A DNA stretch of 64,000 nucleotides. Origin: Vibrionales bacterium SWAT-3. Lineage in GTDB: Bacteria > Pseudomonadota > Gammaproteobacteria > Enterobacterales > Vibrionaceae. Shown here one piece after another: positions 8,084 to 17,288 of this stretch (position 1 is its first letter; every line of letters starts with the position of its first letter). The notes under the pieces are model-generated. The model had not been told where the DNA came from. It saw only the letters and a list, made by a program, of their open reading frames with translations, and searched no databases. Position numbers and translations under genes: made by a program. The stretch covers positions 1-64,000 of the forward strand of contig AAZW01000007.1 in the NCBI GenBank assembly GCA_000169995.1. The letters are read 5' to 3'.

Positions 8084-9415
8084 ATGAGTCTATAAACTAA
8101 CAATAAAACCGCTAACACATTGATTTACAATCGCTTCCCACCTTATATATCAGTGTTGTAGTTTGTCGTTATTATCTTCCGCTCTATTTAACTTTAAAGG
8201 CCAATCCGTACAGTCTGTAACGCTTGAAGAAAGCTCTCATTCAGTACTCGTCAAGTGCAAGCGAGATAGACGCTGTAAAGTTGTTGATCCTGAGACTGGA
8301 GCTCCGCGCACCGTCGACCACTACGTTCACCGTCGCCTGTCGGATTTACCTGTCAGTGGTCGCCCTTGCGTTATAGAAATTGAATTGGCTCAGACAAGGG
8401 ATAGGCTCGGCCGAAGGTTGATTGAAGAGGCTGATTTTGTTGATAAGGGGAGTCGTTATACAAAGAGGTTCTGTCACTTTATTAGTGGACTGTGCCGCTA
8501 TATGAGCATCCACGCAGTGTCGAAGCATTTAGACATACGCTGGGAAACCGTGAAAAATATCGATAAAGCATTCCTTCTCTCTACCTTGCCTGCTTTAGAG
8601 CCTAAGAAGTTGACCAACCTTGTTCATATTGGCGTTGATGAAGTCGCCAGGGCTAAAGGCCATGATTATATGACCGTCGTTTATGATCTCGTTTCAGGAC
8701 AACTTATTTGGGTTGACCATGGGCGGACTTCAAACGTACTCATCAACTTTTTTGAACAATTATCACCGCAAACGAGAGACGGCATCCAAGCGGTATCAAT
8801 GGATATGGGGGCAATCTTACCAATCAGCAGTGAGAAACGCTCTTCCGAATGCAGACATCGTTTTTGACCGGTTTCACGTTATGCAGAACTACTCTCTTCT
8901 GATAAGGAAAGAGCGTAATAAAGCGTTTAGGAAAGGAACACATGACGAGAAGAAAATGCTTAAAGGGACGCTATTTTTACTCCTCAAAAATGCGCCGAAA
9001 TTAAGCGATAAGCAGTCAGATAGGCTAGATGATTTACTGGAAAGCAATAAGACTCTTTGTACGATTTATATGCTCAAAGAGCAGCTTCAAGCCTTATGGG
9101 ATGAACGTAATTTTGACTTGATGATCGCAGCGCTTGATGCGTGGTGCCAGCTTGCTAAAAAGACGAGGATCTTATCTCTCATCAACTTTGCAGACGCGCT
9201 TTGGGAGAGAAGAGTTGGGATCTGCAACTATGCAAAATATAAGCTGACGAATGCCCGAGTGGAAGCAGGGAATGTATCGATAGGTCTTCTTAGACGGAGA
9301 GCCCGAGGAGTAAGGGATACTGATTACTTTAAATTGAAGATTAGACAAACCTCAATCCTAGAAACTCACTCTACCATTTATCCGGAAATCAAGCTCATCT
9401 AAGCGGAGAAGAGCC
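8067..9415 (+). mobile_element. ISL3-family insertion sequence
   Basis: This element of 1349 bp has perfect 22-bp terminal inverted repeats at 8067-8088 and 9394-9415, both containing the stretch TCTTCTCCGCTTAGATGAG or its complement. Flanks ATACCTGT and TACCTTGT look like a slightly altered 8-bp target duplication. It interrupts the end of a cassette gene rather than an attC, unlike IS-A and IS-B, and it reads in the direction of the cassettes. Confidence 0.85.
8163..9402 (+). pseudogene. ISL3-family transposase, frameshifted
   Basis: The N-terminal zinc-finger/HTH half and the start of the DDE domain (VHIGVDEVARAKGHDY, then GIQAVSMDMG) are in one frame. The rest (QSYQSAVRNALPNADIVFDR, then FHVMQNYSLLIRKERNKAFR) continues in another. 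The break lies at a run of five G at 8807-8811; with four G the two parts join perfectly in the family pattern. The C-terminal RRRARGVRDTDYFKLKI is also family-typical. A single-base insertion or a sequencing error in the G run explains it. The first codon used is TTG at 8163. Confidence 0.85.
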
Positions 9416-9446
9416 TACCTTGTTTATTAACTCTACACACCGACCC

Positions 9447-9563
9447 ACTTAACAAGTGTTTAAGAGTGATTTACAACGCGTGGCATTTTTACATTGCGTA
9501 TCATGCGGAGGTTAAGGTACTACGTTTCTCAAACCTTAACGGTGCTTTAGTACGGGGTTGACA
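9447..9563 (+). repeat. attC site of the methyltransferase cassette
   Basis: The site starts with the inverse core ACTTAAC (9447-9453), has the box CAACGCGTGGCATTTTT and ends in GTTGACA at 9557-9563. It lies behind the ISL3 element and shows that the methyltransferase was a complete cassette before the IS arrived. Confidence 0.85.
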
Positions 9564-9788
9564 TCAAAGGTCACGAGTTTTGGTGTTGCTGGCTAAGTGC
9601 GAGGAACGAATCCTTTTCTAACTTAAAATCAGTAAAAGTAGGGGAGTTCCGTTCGTTTTCCTCTAGCTAACTTTCGTCTCTTAATCGAGTTTAAGTTTTG
9701 TAGCTGCCCGCCTCACTTCAGTGTTCATATGCTTTCATATAAGTTGGAATTTCAATATCTTGGGGCGTATAAATAGAAGTCGCGCATG
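9564..9788 (+). other. cassette without a recognisable gene
   Basis: The 225 bp between two good attC sites contain no reading frame that looks coding on either strand; the longest frame I could make starts at about 9730 with 15 codons. Gene-less cassettes occur in Vibrio arrays and may carry promoters or small RNAs. No clear promoter or hairpin stands out here. Confidence 0.5.
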
Positions 9789-9909
9789 TACTAACAAATG
9801 ACCCAAGATTGATTCGAAATGCATGGCATTCTCTATGCGTTGGTTTCAGTATGTAAAGTGGTATGCAGGGGCTTTCTATTACGTTACTGCCCTTAGCAGG
9901 GCGTTATAT
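9789..9909 (+). repeat. attC site of the gene-less cassette
   Basis: TACTAAC begins the inverse core, followed by the box AAATGCATGGCATTC, the spacer CTATGCGTTGGTTTCAG and a right end GCAGGGCGTTATAT with the core GTTATAT at 9903-9909. It is somewhat degenerate in the left box but has all elements. Confidence 0.8.
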
Positions 9910-9935
9910 GTTTTCATCAATTTAGGAGTAATTTA

Positions 9936-10352
9936 ATGTCTTACGTAGAGACTAACTGTCTATGTGGTGCTGTAAAAATCAAAGCAAAAAGCATCAACCC
10001 TAACTTTACAGTTTGTCATTGTCAGTCGTGTCGAACTTGGGGAGGTGCACCATTTTTCGCAGTTAAATGTGGAACTCAAGTCAAAATTGAGGGGCAAAAC
10101 AAAGTAAAAATGTACAAGTCATCCTCTTGGGCCTCTCGTGGTTTCTGTCTGGAGTGCGGCACTCATTTGTTTTACAAGTTCAAAGAAACAGGTGAGTACA
10201 ATATGCCTGTAGGTCTGTTTCCAAACTTAGAAGGTTTGAAAATGGACATGCAATACTTTAGCGACATGCGTCCAAGCTATTACTGCTTTGCCAACGAGAC
10301 TAATGAGATGACTACAGAAGAAATCATGGCTTACTTTGCGGATAAGGTGTAA
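9936..10352 (+). CDS. GFA-family (CENP-V/glutathione-dependent formaldehyde-activating-like) zinc protein
   Basis: This 138-residue protein has the GFA zinc pattern: CLCG near residue 9, CHCQSC near 28-33 and CLECG near 70. Family members bind zinc and some add formaldehyde or related aldehydes to thiols, but most are uncharacterised. The start ATG has AGGAG seven bases upstream. It is a cassette gene directly behind an attC core and followed by a decayed attC. Three further GFA proteins follow within 8 kb (12790, 13487, 17737) and are only distantly alike, so they are not recent copies. Confidence 0.85.
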   Translation: MSYVETNCLCGAVKIKAKSINPNFTVCHCQSCRTWGGAPFFAVKCGTQVKIEGQNKVKMYKSSSWASRGFCLECGTHLFYKFKETGEYNMPVGLFPNLEGLKMDMQYFSDMRPSYYCFANETNEMTTEEIMAYFADKV

Positions 10353-10357
10353 CTAAA

Positions 10358-10503
10358 CATATAACAAAGTGTTTATGATCATCCTCAAAGCATAGCATTG
10401 TACTGTAAAGAGCGAGAAATAAGTAATATTGCAGTTGACACTTATACGTTTCAAGCCCCCAACTTTTATGACTCTCATGGTTTCAAGGGTTTGGTCGTTA
10501 TAA
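10358..10503 (+). repeat. degenerate attC site
   Basis: CATATAACAAAGTGTTTATG follows the GFA stop codon, then the box CAAAGCATAGCAT, and GTTATAA at 10497-10503 could be the core end. The right arm is poorly conserved and the site is longer than the others. It marks the transition from a clean array to decayed sites. Confidence 0.55.
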
Positions 10504-10607
10504 CGATTATTTAAAAAAGGAGTAGACAAAATCTTTTATCAAAAAGTATTAATAGACGACTAACAAATGGAAGCGTAAGTGACTTATAACTAAGGGTAAG
10601 AGGAATC

Positions 10608-11375
10608 ATGGAAGGTGTTTTAGTCGAAAAAGCTGTTTTAGGTGAGATTGTACACTTGCTTTATTGCAATAAAGAGTGGGTGAAAAGCCCTTTAGTCATC
10701 ATCTGTCATGGTTGGAGCAACGATAAGTATGAAGGTTCTAATCTAGCGTTAAATTTAGCTCTCCAGGGTTATTCAGTCATCTGTTTTGATTCAGATAGCC
10801 ACGGTGAGAGGAATGATGGCAATGCTCAGAGCATGGATAGCCACTCGCGTTTTATTAAAAGGGTGACACAGGTTATCAAGCAGAACGCAAACGACATTGA
10901 TGCACTCATTAAACATTATCAAGAAGACATTCGGATGGACCCATCGAGGATAGCTCTTGTCGGCATTTCAATGGGGGCACTGTCTACATTCTATTCGCTG
11001 ACTCAAAATAACCAGATTAAAGCTGCGGTGCCTATTCTTGGTTCTCCTGATTTCGTCGGTTTGGAGAAGTTCGCATTAAAAGCAGATTCGGACAATAAGA
11101 TTTTCAACGAAGACGAAAAGTTAGCAATTAGGTATATGGCCGAGATAGATCCATGTTTGTATCTTCTTGAAAATGAAAGTCGTCCAATGCTAATTATAAA
11201 TGGCGAGAGAGATGATTGGGTTCCAGCCAAGTTCGCGAAAGACTTTTTTGAAAAGGTTAAGAGTAAATACGATAAAAATAATACTGAAATTGCGTTCAAT
11301 TTGGCTGACGAATCACATTATTTTTCGAATGATATGCGTGATCATACGATATGTTGGTTGAATAAACATCTGTAA
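10608..11375 (+). CDS. alpha/beta hydrolase, prolyl-oligopeptidase-like (YitV/DUF1749-like)
   Basis: This 255-residue hydrolase has an HGW oxyanion region (VIICHGWSNDKYEG) near residue 35, the nucleophile elbow GISMGA near 124, the acid in NGERDDWVPA near 205 and the base in DESHYFSND near 240. No signal peptide is visible, so it is probably cytoplasmic; the substrate is unknown. ATG 10608 follows AAGAGGAATC, a good ribosome site. It lies 105 bp behind the decayed attC and is followed by an attC fragment, so it was once a cassette. Confidence 0.82.
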   Translation: MEGVLVEKAVLGEIVHLLYCNKEWVKSPLVIICHGWSNDKYEGSNLALNLALQGYSVICFDSDSHGERNDGNAQSMDSHSRFIKRVTQVIKQNANDIDALIKHYQEDIRMDPSRIALVGISMGALSTFYSLTQNNQIKAAVPILGSPDFVGLEKFALKADSDNKIFNEDEKLAIRYMAEIDPCLYLLENESRPMLIINGERDDWVPAKFAKDFFEKVKSKYDKNNTEIAFNLADESHYFSNDMRDHTICWLNKHL

Positions 11376-11394
11376 ACTACCACTTATATCTGGA

Positions 11395-11480
11395 ACGAAA
11401 AACAGCTACAACCGCGCCCCCCGTTCTGATTCATAAGGCTTGGTATTTCTTTTTCCGGTGAAGGGTTCAGTTTGGAATAT
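11395..11480 (+). repeat. attC remnant
   Basis: GATTCATAAGGCTTGGTATT followed by TTCCGGTGAAGGGTTCAG parallels the left half of the esterase attC (CACAACGCTTGGC, then GCGGTGAGTTTAGTG). The core ends cannot be recognised, so the site is probably no longer recombinogenic. Confidence 0.4.
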
Positions 11481-11670
11481 TTCAAGACTATGTGTTTTTA
11501 AAAATCGGCAAAGTACAAGAAATCTAATGTAAAGAGTGATTTATCGATTCAATACGCAAGCTTGAGGGATTCAGATTAAAAGCATTTTAACAGTTCGCTA
11601 AGTCTTGAGGTTAGATAAGCTTATCAATCTTCGCTGTCGAGCTTTGCATCACATTCCACTGAGGATAAAT

Positions 11671-12135
11671 ATGACGAAAGTAAAAGATACTGCAAGCTTA
11701 ATAGGTGACACTTTTAACCCGTTTCCAGAGCCATACAAATCAATTCTGGGGGACTCTGAATGCAAGGGGCTGGGAGACCTATTTGGCTTAACCCAGTTTG
11801 GAGTGAACCTAGAGATACTTGAACCCAATGCGCAATCAGCTTTAAGACATTGGCACACAAAATCCGACGAGTTCCTATATTTGCTTGAAGGTGAGCTGTG
11901 CTTAATCATGGATGGCGGTGAGCAAGTTATGAAGCGAGGAATGTGCGTTGGTTTTCCCGGTGGTGTCGAGAATGGGCATCATTTAGTAAACCGAAGTGAC
12001 AAACAAGCAAAGTTTATTGTAATAGGTAGCCGCGTAGCAGGCGATAAAGCTCATTATCCGGACGACGATTTTAAGTGGGTAGAAGCAAGTTCTGGCAATT
12101 GGGTGGCATGCAGAAAGGACGGCACGCGCTATTAG
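11671..12135 (+). CDS. cupin-domain protein
   Basis: This 154-residue single-domain cupin has metal ligands H60, H62 and E67 in RHWHTKSDEFLYLLEGE and a second-motif His in GGVENGHHLVN (about 103-104). It is probably a small metal-binding enzyme or sensor; the reaction is unknown. The frame is open upstream to 11605, but ATG 11671 with GAGG nine bases before it is the better start. It is followed after 32 bp by a GNAT gene, so the two may be cotranscribed. Confidence 0.83.
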   Translation: MTKVKDTASLIGDTFNPFPEPYKSILGDSECKGLGDLFGLTQFGVNLEILEPNAQSALRHWHTKSDEFLYLLEGELCLIMDGGEQVMKRGMCVGFPGGVENGHHLVNRSDKQAKFIVIGSRVAGDKAHYPDDDFKWVEASSGNWVACRKDGTRY

Positions 12136-12167
12136 CATTTTTCATATTAGTAGATAGGAAGGGAATT

Positions 12168-12677
12168 TTGACACTCACAAGAGAATTCGAATGCTTAGAC
12201 CTTACATTTAGGCCTGTGGTCGTTGATGACGCCCTTTACTTGCTCAAATCTGTAGGTTCAGATTTGTTCCCTAAGTCGCTTCCTTTAGCAGACATCAAAA
12301 CGCTCAAACAAGCACGAGAGTGGTGTTTAGAACGTGCTTTAGAGTGGGAAGAGGGTAAGTGCTATGTTTGGAGTTGTCGGCATTTAAACGATTCGCAAGT
12401 TATTGGTCAGGTCACGTTACTCCCTTTGGAAAATTGTTTTGCGTTAGCTTATTGGATTAGTCCCAAATGTTGGGGCAAAGGCATTGCTACGCAAATGTGC
12501 AAAGCATTATTATCACAGGTTCAGAGTTCCGGCTATCAAGGCGAAATTTGGGCTGGTGTTCACTCTTGGAATCACAAAAGCGCTTCGGTGTTGAAGAAGT
12601 TAGGCTTTCAAAAGATAACCTCTAGTAACGCAAATACTGTGGAGTACCGTTTAGCGATGGCTAAATATCAAGTTTAA
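12168..12677 (+). CDS. GNAT N-acetyltransferase (RimJ/RimL-like)
   Basis: This acetyltransferase of 169 residues has the GNAT pattern FRPVVVDDALYL, IGQVTLLP, then YWISPKCWGKGIATQMCKAL (acetyl-CoA pyrophosphate loop) and the C-terminal SASVLKKLGF. I choose TTG at 12168 with AGGAAGGGA upstream. The in-frame ATG at 12075 lies inside the cupin gene and would add an unconserved N-terminal stretch. It sits 32 bp behind the cupin gene with no attC between. Confidence 0.82.
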   Translation: MTLTREFECLDLTFRPVVVDDALYLLKSVGSDLFPKSLPLADIKTLKQAREWCLERALEWEEGKCYVWSCRHLNDSQVIGQVTLLPLENCFALAYWISPKCWGKGIATQMCKALLSQVQSSGYQGEIWAGVHSWNHKSASVLKKLGFQKITSSNANTVEYRLAMAKYQV

Positions 12678-12789
12678 GAGTTGCTGCCATTTTACCTGTG
12701 GTAGTGAGTCTTTTGGGTAATCATCATTAGGTATTGCTTGCCCGTGCCGATCAAACGTATTTTTATAGGTATTAACAAGGAGTATTTGA

Positions 12790-13218
12790 GTGAAAGGTAA
12801 CTGTTTATGTGGAGTTGTCTCGTTTGAGTTGTCAGGCGTGTTACCCCTTATTTATCAATGTCACTGTTCATTGTGTCGCCAAGTTTCGGGGTCTTCATCA
12901 AATTCAGCTTTAATTATAAAAGAGTCGCAATTCAAATGGTGTACCGGCGAGCATCAAATTAAGTCATTTTCTACTCATTCGGGTTTTAAATCGGAGTTCT
13001 GTTCTCAGTGCGGTAGCCCTGTACCCAACATGAGTTCTAGCGGTGAATCTTATTGGGTTCCAGCTGGTTTGCTAACTGAAGCGGTAGATACAAAAGTTGC
13101 TGCCCATGTTTATGTTGGTTCTCACGCTAATTGGGATGTAGGTTTTGTTAACGACGGGATCCCTCAGTTTGAAACAATGCCAAGTGAACAAGATTGGTTA
13201 GCGCTAAGCGGGAAATAA
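12790..13218 (+). CDS. GFA-family zinc protein
   Basis: This 142-residue GFA-fold protein has zinc cysteines in NCLCGVV (residues 4-6), CHCSLCRQ (24-27) and CSQCGSP (about 76-79). The start GTG at 12790 is supported by AAGGAG seven bases upstream and by the family N-terminus, which begins just before the first CxC. It may act on small aldehydes or thiol adducts, but the substrate is not known. It is one of four GFA genes in this part of the window. Confidence 0.83.
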   Translation: MKGNCLCGVVSFELSGVLPLIYQCHCSLCRQVSGSSSNSALIIKESQFKWCTGEHQIKSFSTHSGFKSEFCSQCGSPVPNMSSSGESYWVPAGLLTEAVDTKVAAHVYVGSHANWDVGFVNDGIPQFETMPSEQDWLALSGK

Positions 13219-13486
13219 CTTCGTTAAGTGGGCTTTCCTTTTCTGCCCCAAAAGTAGCCTGAACTTAACCATAGTACTTATAACGTCGTCCATATTATCG
13301 TTTCTATTGCTCATTGATGCGCATCGCTACTCAGTTCCGTATCTATCTTTATGATTGGTGTTTTTGATATTTAATCAGTGGCTTATAGTCGATTAGTCAC
13401 TTGTGAGTTAGCTTCATGCTTTTGTCGATGTTATGAATACGAAAGTGATTGGGTGACTCGGTTAAATGCTAGTAATGAGGTATTAA

Positions 13487-13885
13487 ATGGTTTTAGGAAG
13501 TTGTCTCTGTAATGCTGTACAGTTTAAAGTCACTGGTGACTTTAAGCGTATCGTCAATTGTCACTGTAATTTATGTCGAAAAATGAATGGAGCTGCATTT
13601 TCAACTTACGTTGCAGTACTGCAGACAGACTTTGAGCTGGTTACTGGTGATTTATCCTTTTGTGATGTGACGGAAAATGCGCGAAAACACTTTTGTGGTG
13701 AATGTGGCACACCGATATTCAATTCAAATCCAAAATACGCAGGGTTAAATATTCTACATCTCGGCTGCCTAGACTTAGATTTGTTAGGTGAGCTAAAACC
13801 AGATGTAAATATCTACAATGAGTCGAAAGTCAGTTGGTTAGAAAACATTTCAGGTTTGCCCACTTTCGACAAGGCAATAGGTTGA
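13487..13885 (+). CDS. GFA-family zinc protein
   Basis: This 132-residue protein has the GFA pattern CLCNAV (residues 6-8), CHCNLCRKMNG (27-30) and CGECGTP (about 70-73). ATG 13487 has a GAGG-type site seven bases upstream (ATGAGGTATTAAATG). A 268-bp gap before it holds no gene but contains a 30-bp element that recurs at 22.3 kb. The substrate is unknown. Confidence 0.83.
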   Translation: MVLGSCLCNAVQFKVTGDFKRIVNCHCNLCRKMNGAAFSTYVAVLQTDFELVTGDLSFCDVTENARKHFCGECGTPIFNSNPKYAGLNILHLGCLDLDLLGELKPDVNIYNESKVSWLENISGLPTFDKAIG

Positions 13886-13943
13886 CGCTAAAGCCCATGC
13901 ATTAGCATAGTTGAACTTGTTCATTTCATAGGGAGGCCCTTCA

Positions 13944-14441
13944 ATGGAAGTTCAATTAATTGAGATTAAAGAACAAGAACGGAAAGTGCTTGAAAACCTG
14001 TTCTCTTATTACATATACGACATGACCGAGTATATGAAGTGGAGCCCTAATAATGAGGGCAAATTCAGCTACGACTCTTCCCAGTTTGACGTGTACTGGG
14101 AGCGAGAAGATCATATTCCCTATTTCATCTATGTGGATGCCGAGCTCGCAGGGTTTGTATTGGTTCGCCGTTATCCTAGTGATTTATCGAGCTATGATAT
14201 TGAACAGTTTTTTGTACTCAGAAAATTTAAAGGGCAAGGTGTTGGCAAGGAAGCCTTAGCACAGGTCGTTTCTGTATTTACAGGCAAATGGCAAATTCGA
14301 GTGTTGTTAGAAAACTCTGCGGCTCTATATTTCTGGAAGTCTGCTGTTTCTCGCATTGTTGGGGACAAATTTAGAGTGACGAAAGCCAATGATGTCGATC
14401 TTTTGATGTTCTTCATACACTTTGAAAGCAACGGTTATTGA
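13944..14441 (+). CDS. GNAT-fold acetyltransferase
   Basis: This 165-residue protein has the GNAT acetyl-CoA loop FFVLRKFKGQGVGKEALAQV near residues 91-110 and a substrate-side N-terminus LENLFSYYIYDMTEY, a pattern shared by uncharacterised GNATs annotated as predicted acetyltransferases. The C-terminal FRVTKANDVDLLMFFIHF strand closes the fold. AGGGAGG lies eight bases before ATG 13944, a strong ribosome site. It is 58 bp downstream of a GFA gene. Confidence 0.8.
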   Translation: MEVQLIEIKEQERKVLENLFSYYIYDMTEYMKWSPNNEGKFSYDSSQFDVYWEREDHIPYFIYVDAELAGFVLVRRYPSDLSSYDIEQFFVLRKFKGQGVGKEALAQVVSVFTGKWQIRVLLENSAALYFWKSAVSRIVGDKFRVTKANDVDLLMFFIHFESNGY

Positions 14442-14634
14442 TTAGCGAAAAGTAGTTTCCGAGCTTCGTTGACATGGCTTCAAGTGAGTTAAGAGTTGAT
14501 AAGACAGTAGTAGCAATTCTCACTCAGTCGCTTAGCATCGTATTACTGAGTAAGTTTGCTTGACCTCAAGTTAAGTTGAAGTAACAGAATGTTTTCGATT
14601 GTTATTCGTATCACTAACTAGAGGATTATTTAGC

Positions 14635-15057
14635 ATGACTCAGATAGAGCATTTAAACATTACTGTTCCAGATATTGATGAAACCCTGATGTTTCTTAGT
14701 ATTGTCGCCCCTGACTTTAAAATACGTAAAGATGTGGACCTCTCTGGCCGCCATCGTTGGGTTCATGTTGGAAATGAGCAAAGCTATTTCGCTCTTCAAG
14801 AGCCTCACTTAGACTCGCTCGCACCAAGAGCTATTCAAGAAACGTATAAGAACCATGGGGTCAACCATATTGGTTTAGTTGTACAAAATCTCAAAACAAT
14901 AGAAACTAAACTTGTCGAACAAGGCTATCGTCGAGGTATATATGCTCCAAGAGAAACGCATCGAAAGCGAGCATACTTTTACGATAAAGCGGGTTTTGAG
15001 TGGGAGCTCACAGAGTTTTTATCTGATATACATGATGAAATGTACTTATACGAGTGA
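14635..15057 (+). CDS. VOC-family (glyoxalase-like) protein
   Basis: This 140-residue protein of the vicinal-oxygen-chelate fold has two beta-alpha-beta modules: IEHLNITVPDIDETLMFL at the N-terminus and HGVNHIGLVVQNLKTIE after residue 75. A terminal FEWELTEF strand carries the usual metal-ligand Glu. It could be a dioxygenase, glyoxalase or resistance-type binding protein; the substrate is not evident. ATG 14635 is chosen over an upstream start at 14599 because GAGG precedes it and the family N-terminus begins there. Confidence 0.8.
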   Translation: MTQIEHLNITVPDIDETLMFLSIVAPDFKIRKDVDLSGRHRWVHVGNEQSYFALQEPHLDSLAPRAIQETYKNHGVNHIGLVVQNLKTIETKLVEQGYRRGIYAPRETHRKRAYFYDKAGFEWELTEFLSDIHDEMYLYE

Positions 15058-15247
15058 TCGTAGAAATATGTGTGACTAGCAAAAAAATTTACACTTGATG
15101 GCTATTACGCAATGGCTTTGTCATAACTGGTTTTCTTGCCTATGTAGTACTCAAGGCTGCAACGGGGCCAAGGCCACAAAGAAATTAGCACCAAAGTTGC
15201 ATTGACGTTTGCGCTCTGAAGAGTGGGCAAAAAATATAAGAGAAACG

Positions 15248-16093
15248 ATGAAGATAACGACGTTAGTTGATAATAATCGCTTAGACAGTAGGCCTGATTT
15301 AGCTGTTGAACGCGGGTTGTCACTGCATATCAAAACTGAGTCGCTAAGCATGTTATTCGATATGGGAGGTGGCGGTACATTTTGTCAAAATGCGCCTTTA
15401 CTCGACGTAGAGATCAAAGACGTAGACCTAGCCGTTATATCACATAGACACCACGACCATTGTAATGGCGCCATCGATTTTGTTCGCCATAATTCTAATG
15501 CCAATGTGTTTTTGAAACACAGTGATGAGCGTAGCTACTACTTCCGTGCTTATGGTTTTAAAAATAATGTCGGTATTAATCCGGATTTACTGAAAAATAG
15601 TAGTGGTCGCTTGAAATTCGTGAATAAGACGACCGAGATTGCGCGTAACGTATTTATCATTACTGATATCAGCGATAAATACGAAAAGCCAAAAGGGAAT
15701 CAGTACCTTTACACAAAATCTCAGGACAAATGGAAGCAGGACTCATTCGATCATGAGCTTTTGTTAGTAATCAAAGAGGAAGACGGCATCGTTATTTTTA
15801 CTGGCTGTGCGCATAGTGGTGTCCTAAATATGGTCGATACCGCGGTTACTCATTTTCCAGAAGAACGAATTAAAGCCGTTGTCGGGGGCTTTCATTTAGT
15901 GGGGTTACCCTTATTTGATAGCATTGGTGGGACTAAGCAAAACATTAAAGACATTGGACTTGCGTTATCAGAGTATCCAATTGATAAGCTCTACACGGGG
16001 CATTGCACCGGAAAAAAAGCATATAAGTTGTTAAAAGAAGTACTTGGAGAACGTTTAGAGGCAATCCCCACGGGAAGCTGTATTAATGTATAG
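15248..16093 (+). CDS. metallo-beta-lactamase-fold hydrolase (COG1237-like)
   Basis: This protein of about 281 residues has the MBL metal motif SHRHHDHCNGAIDF (HxHxDH) around residues 65-80 and later metal ligands in FTGCAHSGVLN and YTGHCTGKKAYK. It resembles the COG1237 group, which includes dihydropterin-linked phosphate synthases of archaea, but the bacterial role is unknown. ATG 15248 is preferred over the upstream in-frame start because the protein fold begins there (MKITTLVDNNR). A decayed attC follows the stop codon, so it was a cassette. Confidence 0.83.
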   Translation: MKITTLVDNNRLDSRPDLAVERGLSLHIKTESLSMLFDMGGGGTFCQNAPLLDVEIKDVDLAVISHRHHDHCNGAIDFVRHNSNANVFLKHSDERSYYFRAYGFKNNVGINPDLLKNSSGRLKFVNKTTEIARNVFIITDISDKYEKPKGNQYLYTKSQDKWKQDSFDHELLLVIKEEDGIVIFTGCAHSGVLNMVDTAVTHFPEERIKAVVGGFHLVGLPLFDSIGGTKQNIKDIGLALSEYPIDKLYTGHCTGKKAYKLLKEVLGERLEAIPTGSCINV

Positions 16094-16103
16094 CGAAAAC
16101 TAC

Positions 16104-16220
16104 GCTTAATAAAGCATTTCAGAGTGATTCTCAAAGCATGACATTTCACTATGCGTTGGATTCAATCACTAAGGTACTTGCATCAGCTTTGGCGTTTCAT
16201 ACCTCACAGCATAACTAGGC
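16104..16220 (+). repeat. degenerate attC site
   Basis: GCTTAATAAAGCATTTCAGA, then GATTCTCAAAGCATGACATT and CTATGCGTTGGATTCAATC match the left half of good sites. The end ATAACTAGGC resembles a core GTTAGGC with the crossover G and T positions altered. The loss of the core triplet suggests that the integrase no longer uses it. Confidence 0.6.
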
Positions 16221-16260
16221 GCCATGTATACGCGCGAATATCCACAAAGGCTTAAAACAG

Positions 16261-17139
16261 ATGGTTATCAACGACTATATAGAAAACACGGATTTTACAT
16301 ATCTGCCGAAAGATCTACTCGATATAAGTAAAGTGCCTGATGATATAGCGGGTATATGTAAATTTGTTCAAGGGAACCTTATTCACTCTTATTGGCTTGA
16401 GCACTATGGTGTGGAGGCTGACCCGCTAAACAAACTGACAGAAATGCAGACTCGGCATGCTAAAGACTTAGTCTCTTTAGTAATGTTGAAATCAGCTGAG
16501 TCTTCTCATACGTTCAAGAAGCCAAACCACCGAGTTATCAGTATTTGTAGAGACTTTTCACTGCTGGTTTGCGCTATTTTGAGGGCCAAAGGATTACCAG
16601 CTCGGCTAAGGAGTGGGTTTGCGACTTATTTGACTCAGAACCATTTTGAAGACCACTGGGTATGTGAGTACTGGAACGAAGGGAAAGGGTGGGTGTCTGT
16701 GGATGCTCAGTTAGACGACGTTCACCGCCAAGTCTTGCAGTTTGAATTTGATCCATGTGATGTACCATCATCAAACTTTATCGTAGCAGGTAAGGCTTGG
16801 AAGTTATGTCGCGAAAACGTGGAGTCGGCTGACAATTTTGGGTTTCGAGATTTTAAAGGCTTAGCGTTTATTAAAGGAAGCCTAATTCGAGACCTGTATG
16901 CATTGTCAAAATTTGAAATGCATACATGGGATGCAGGGTGGGGCATACTGCCGAAATTCATTAGCCCAATTTCTGGAGAATCTGAATTGGCTTTGCTGGA
17001 TGAACTTGCGGAGGTCAGTTGTTCTTCAGATAACGCCAAAGCTGTTGAGTTAGTTAAGTCGTGCAGTGAAATAAAGCTTCCAAGTGATTGGGATTGCTCT
17101 AAGTTCCCGACTTTAACTGAGCTCTATGCGTCACTGTAG
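16261..17139 (+). CDS. transglutaminase-like domain protein
   Basis: This 292-residue protein has the Cys-His-Asp triad of transglutaminase-like cysteine enzymes: Cys96 in ISICRDFSLLVCAILRA, His132 in FEDHWVCEYW and Asp148 in WVSVDAQLD. Bacterial members are cysteine peptidases or amidases with mostly unknown substrates. No signal peptide is seen. It starts with ATG 16261, only 40 bp behind the degenerate attC, and has a weak ribosome site (AAACAG). Confidence 0.8.
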   Translation: MVINDYIENTDFTYLPKDLLDISKVPDDIAGICKFVQGNLIHSYWLEHYGVEADPLNKLTEMQTRHAKDLVSLVMLKSAESSHTFKKPNHRVISICRDFSLLVCAILRAKGLPARLRSGFATYLTQNHFEDHWVCEYWNEGKGWVSVDAQLDDVHRQVLQFEFDPCDVPSSNFIVAGKAWKLCRENVESADNFGFRDFKGLAFIKGSLIRDLYALSKFEMHTWDAGWGILPKFISPISGESELALLDELAEVSCSSDNAKAVELVKSCSEIKLPSDWDCSKFPTLTELYASL

Positions 17140-17288
17140 CCGCCGATTTTATACAACACTTAATAACTCTGTGTTTTCGACTCATCCTAGGGTTTTGTGT
17201 TTATGACACAATGCTTTATGTTAGACACTGTTACTACTCACTACTTGATGTAGCTTTATACGTTCCGAATATATTTAAGGACAGATGC

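Noticed and set aside
8163..9402. Programmed frameshift in the ISL3-family transposase
   Set aside because: ISL3 transposases are normally one frame, and the break is in a plain G run without slippery heptamer or a following structure; a mutation or read error is simpler.
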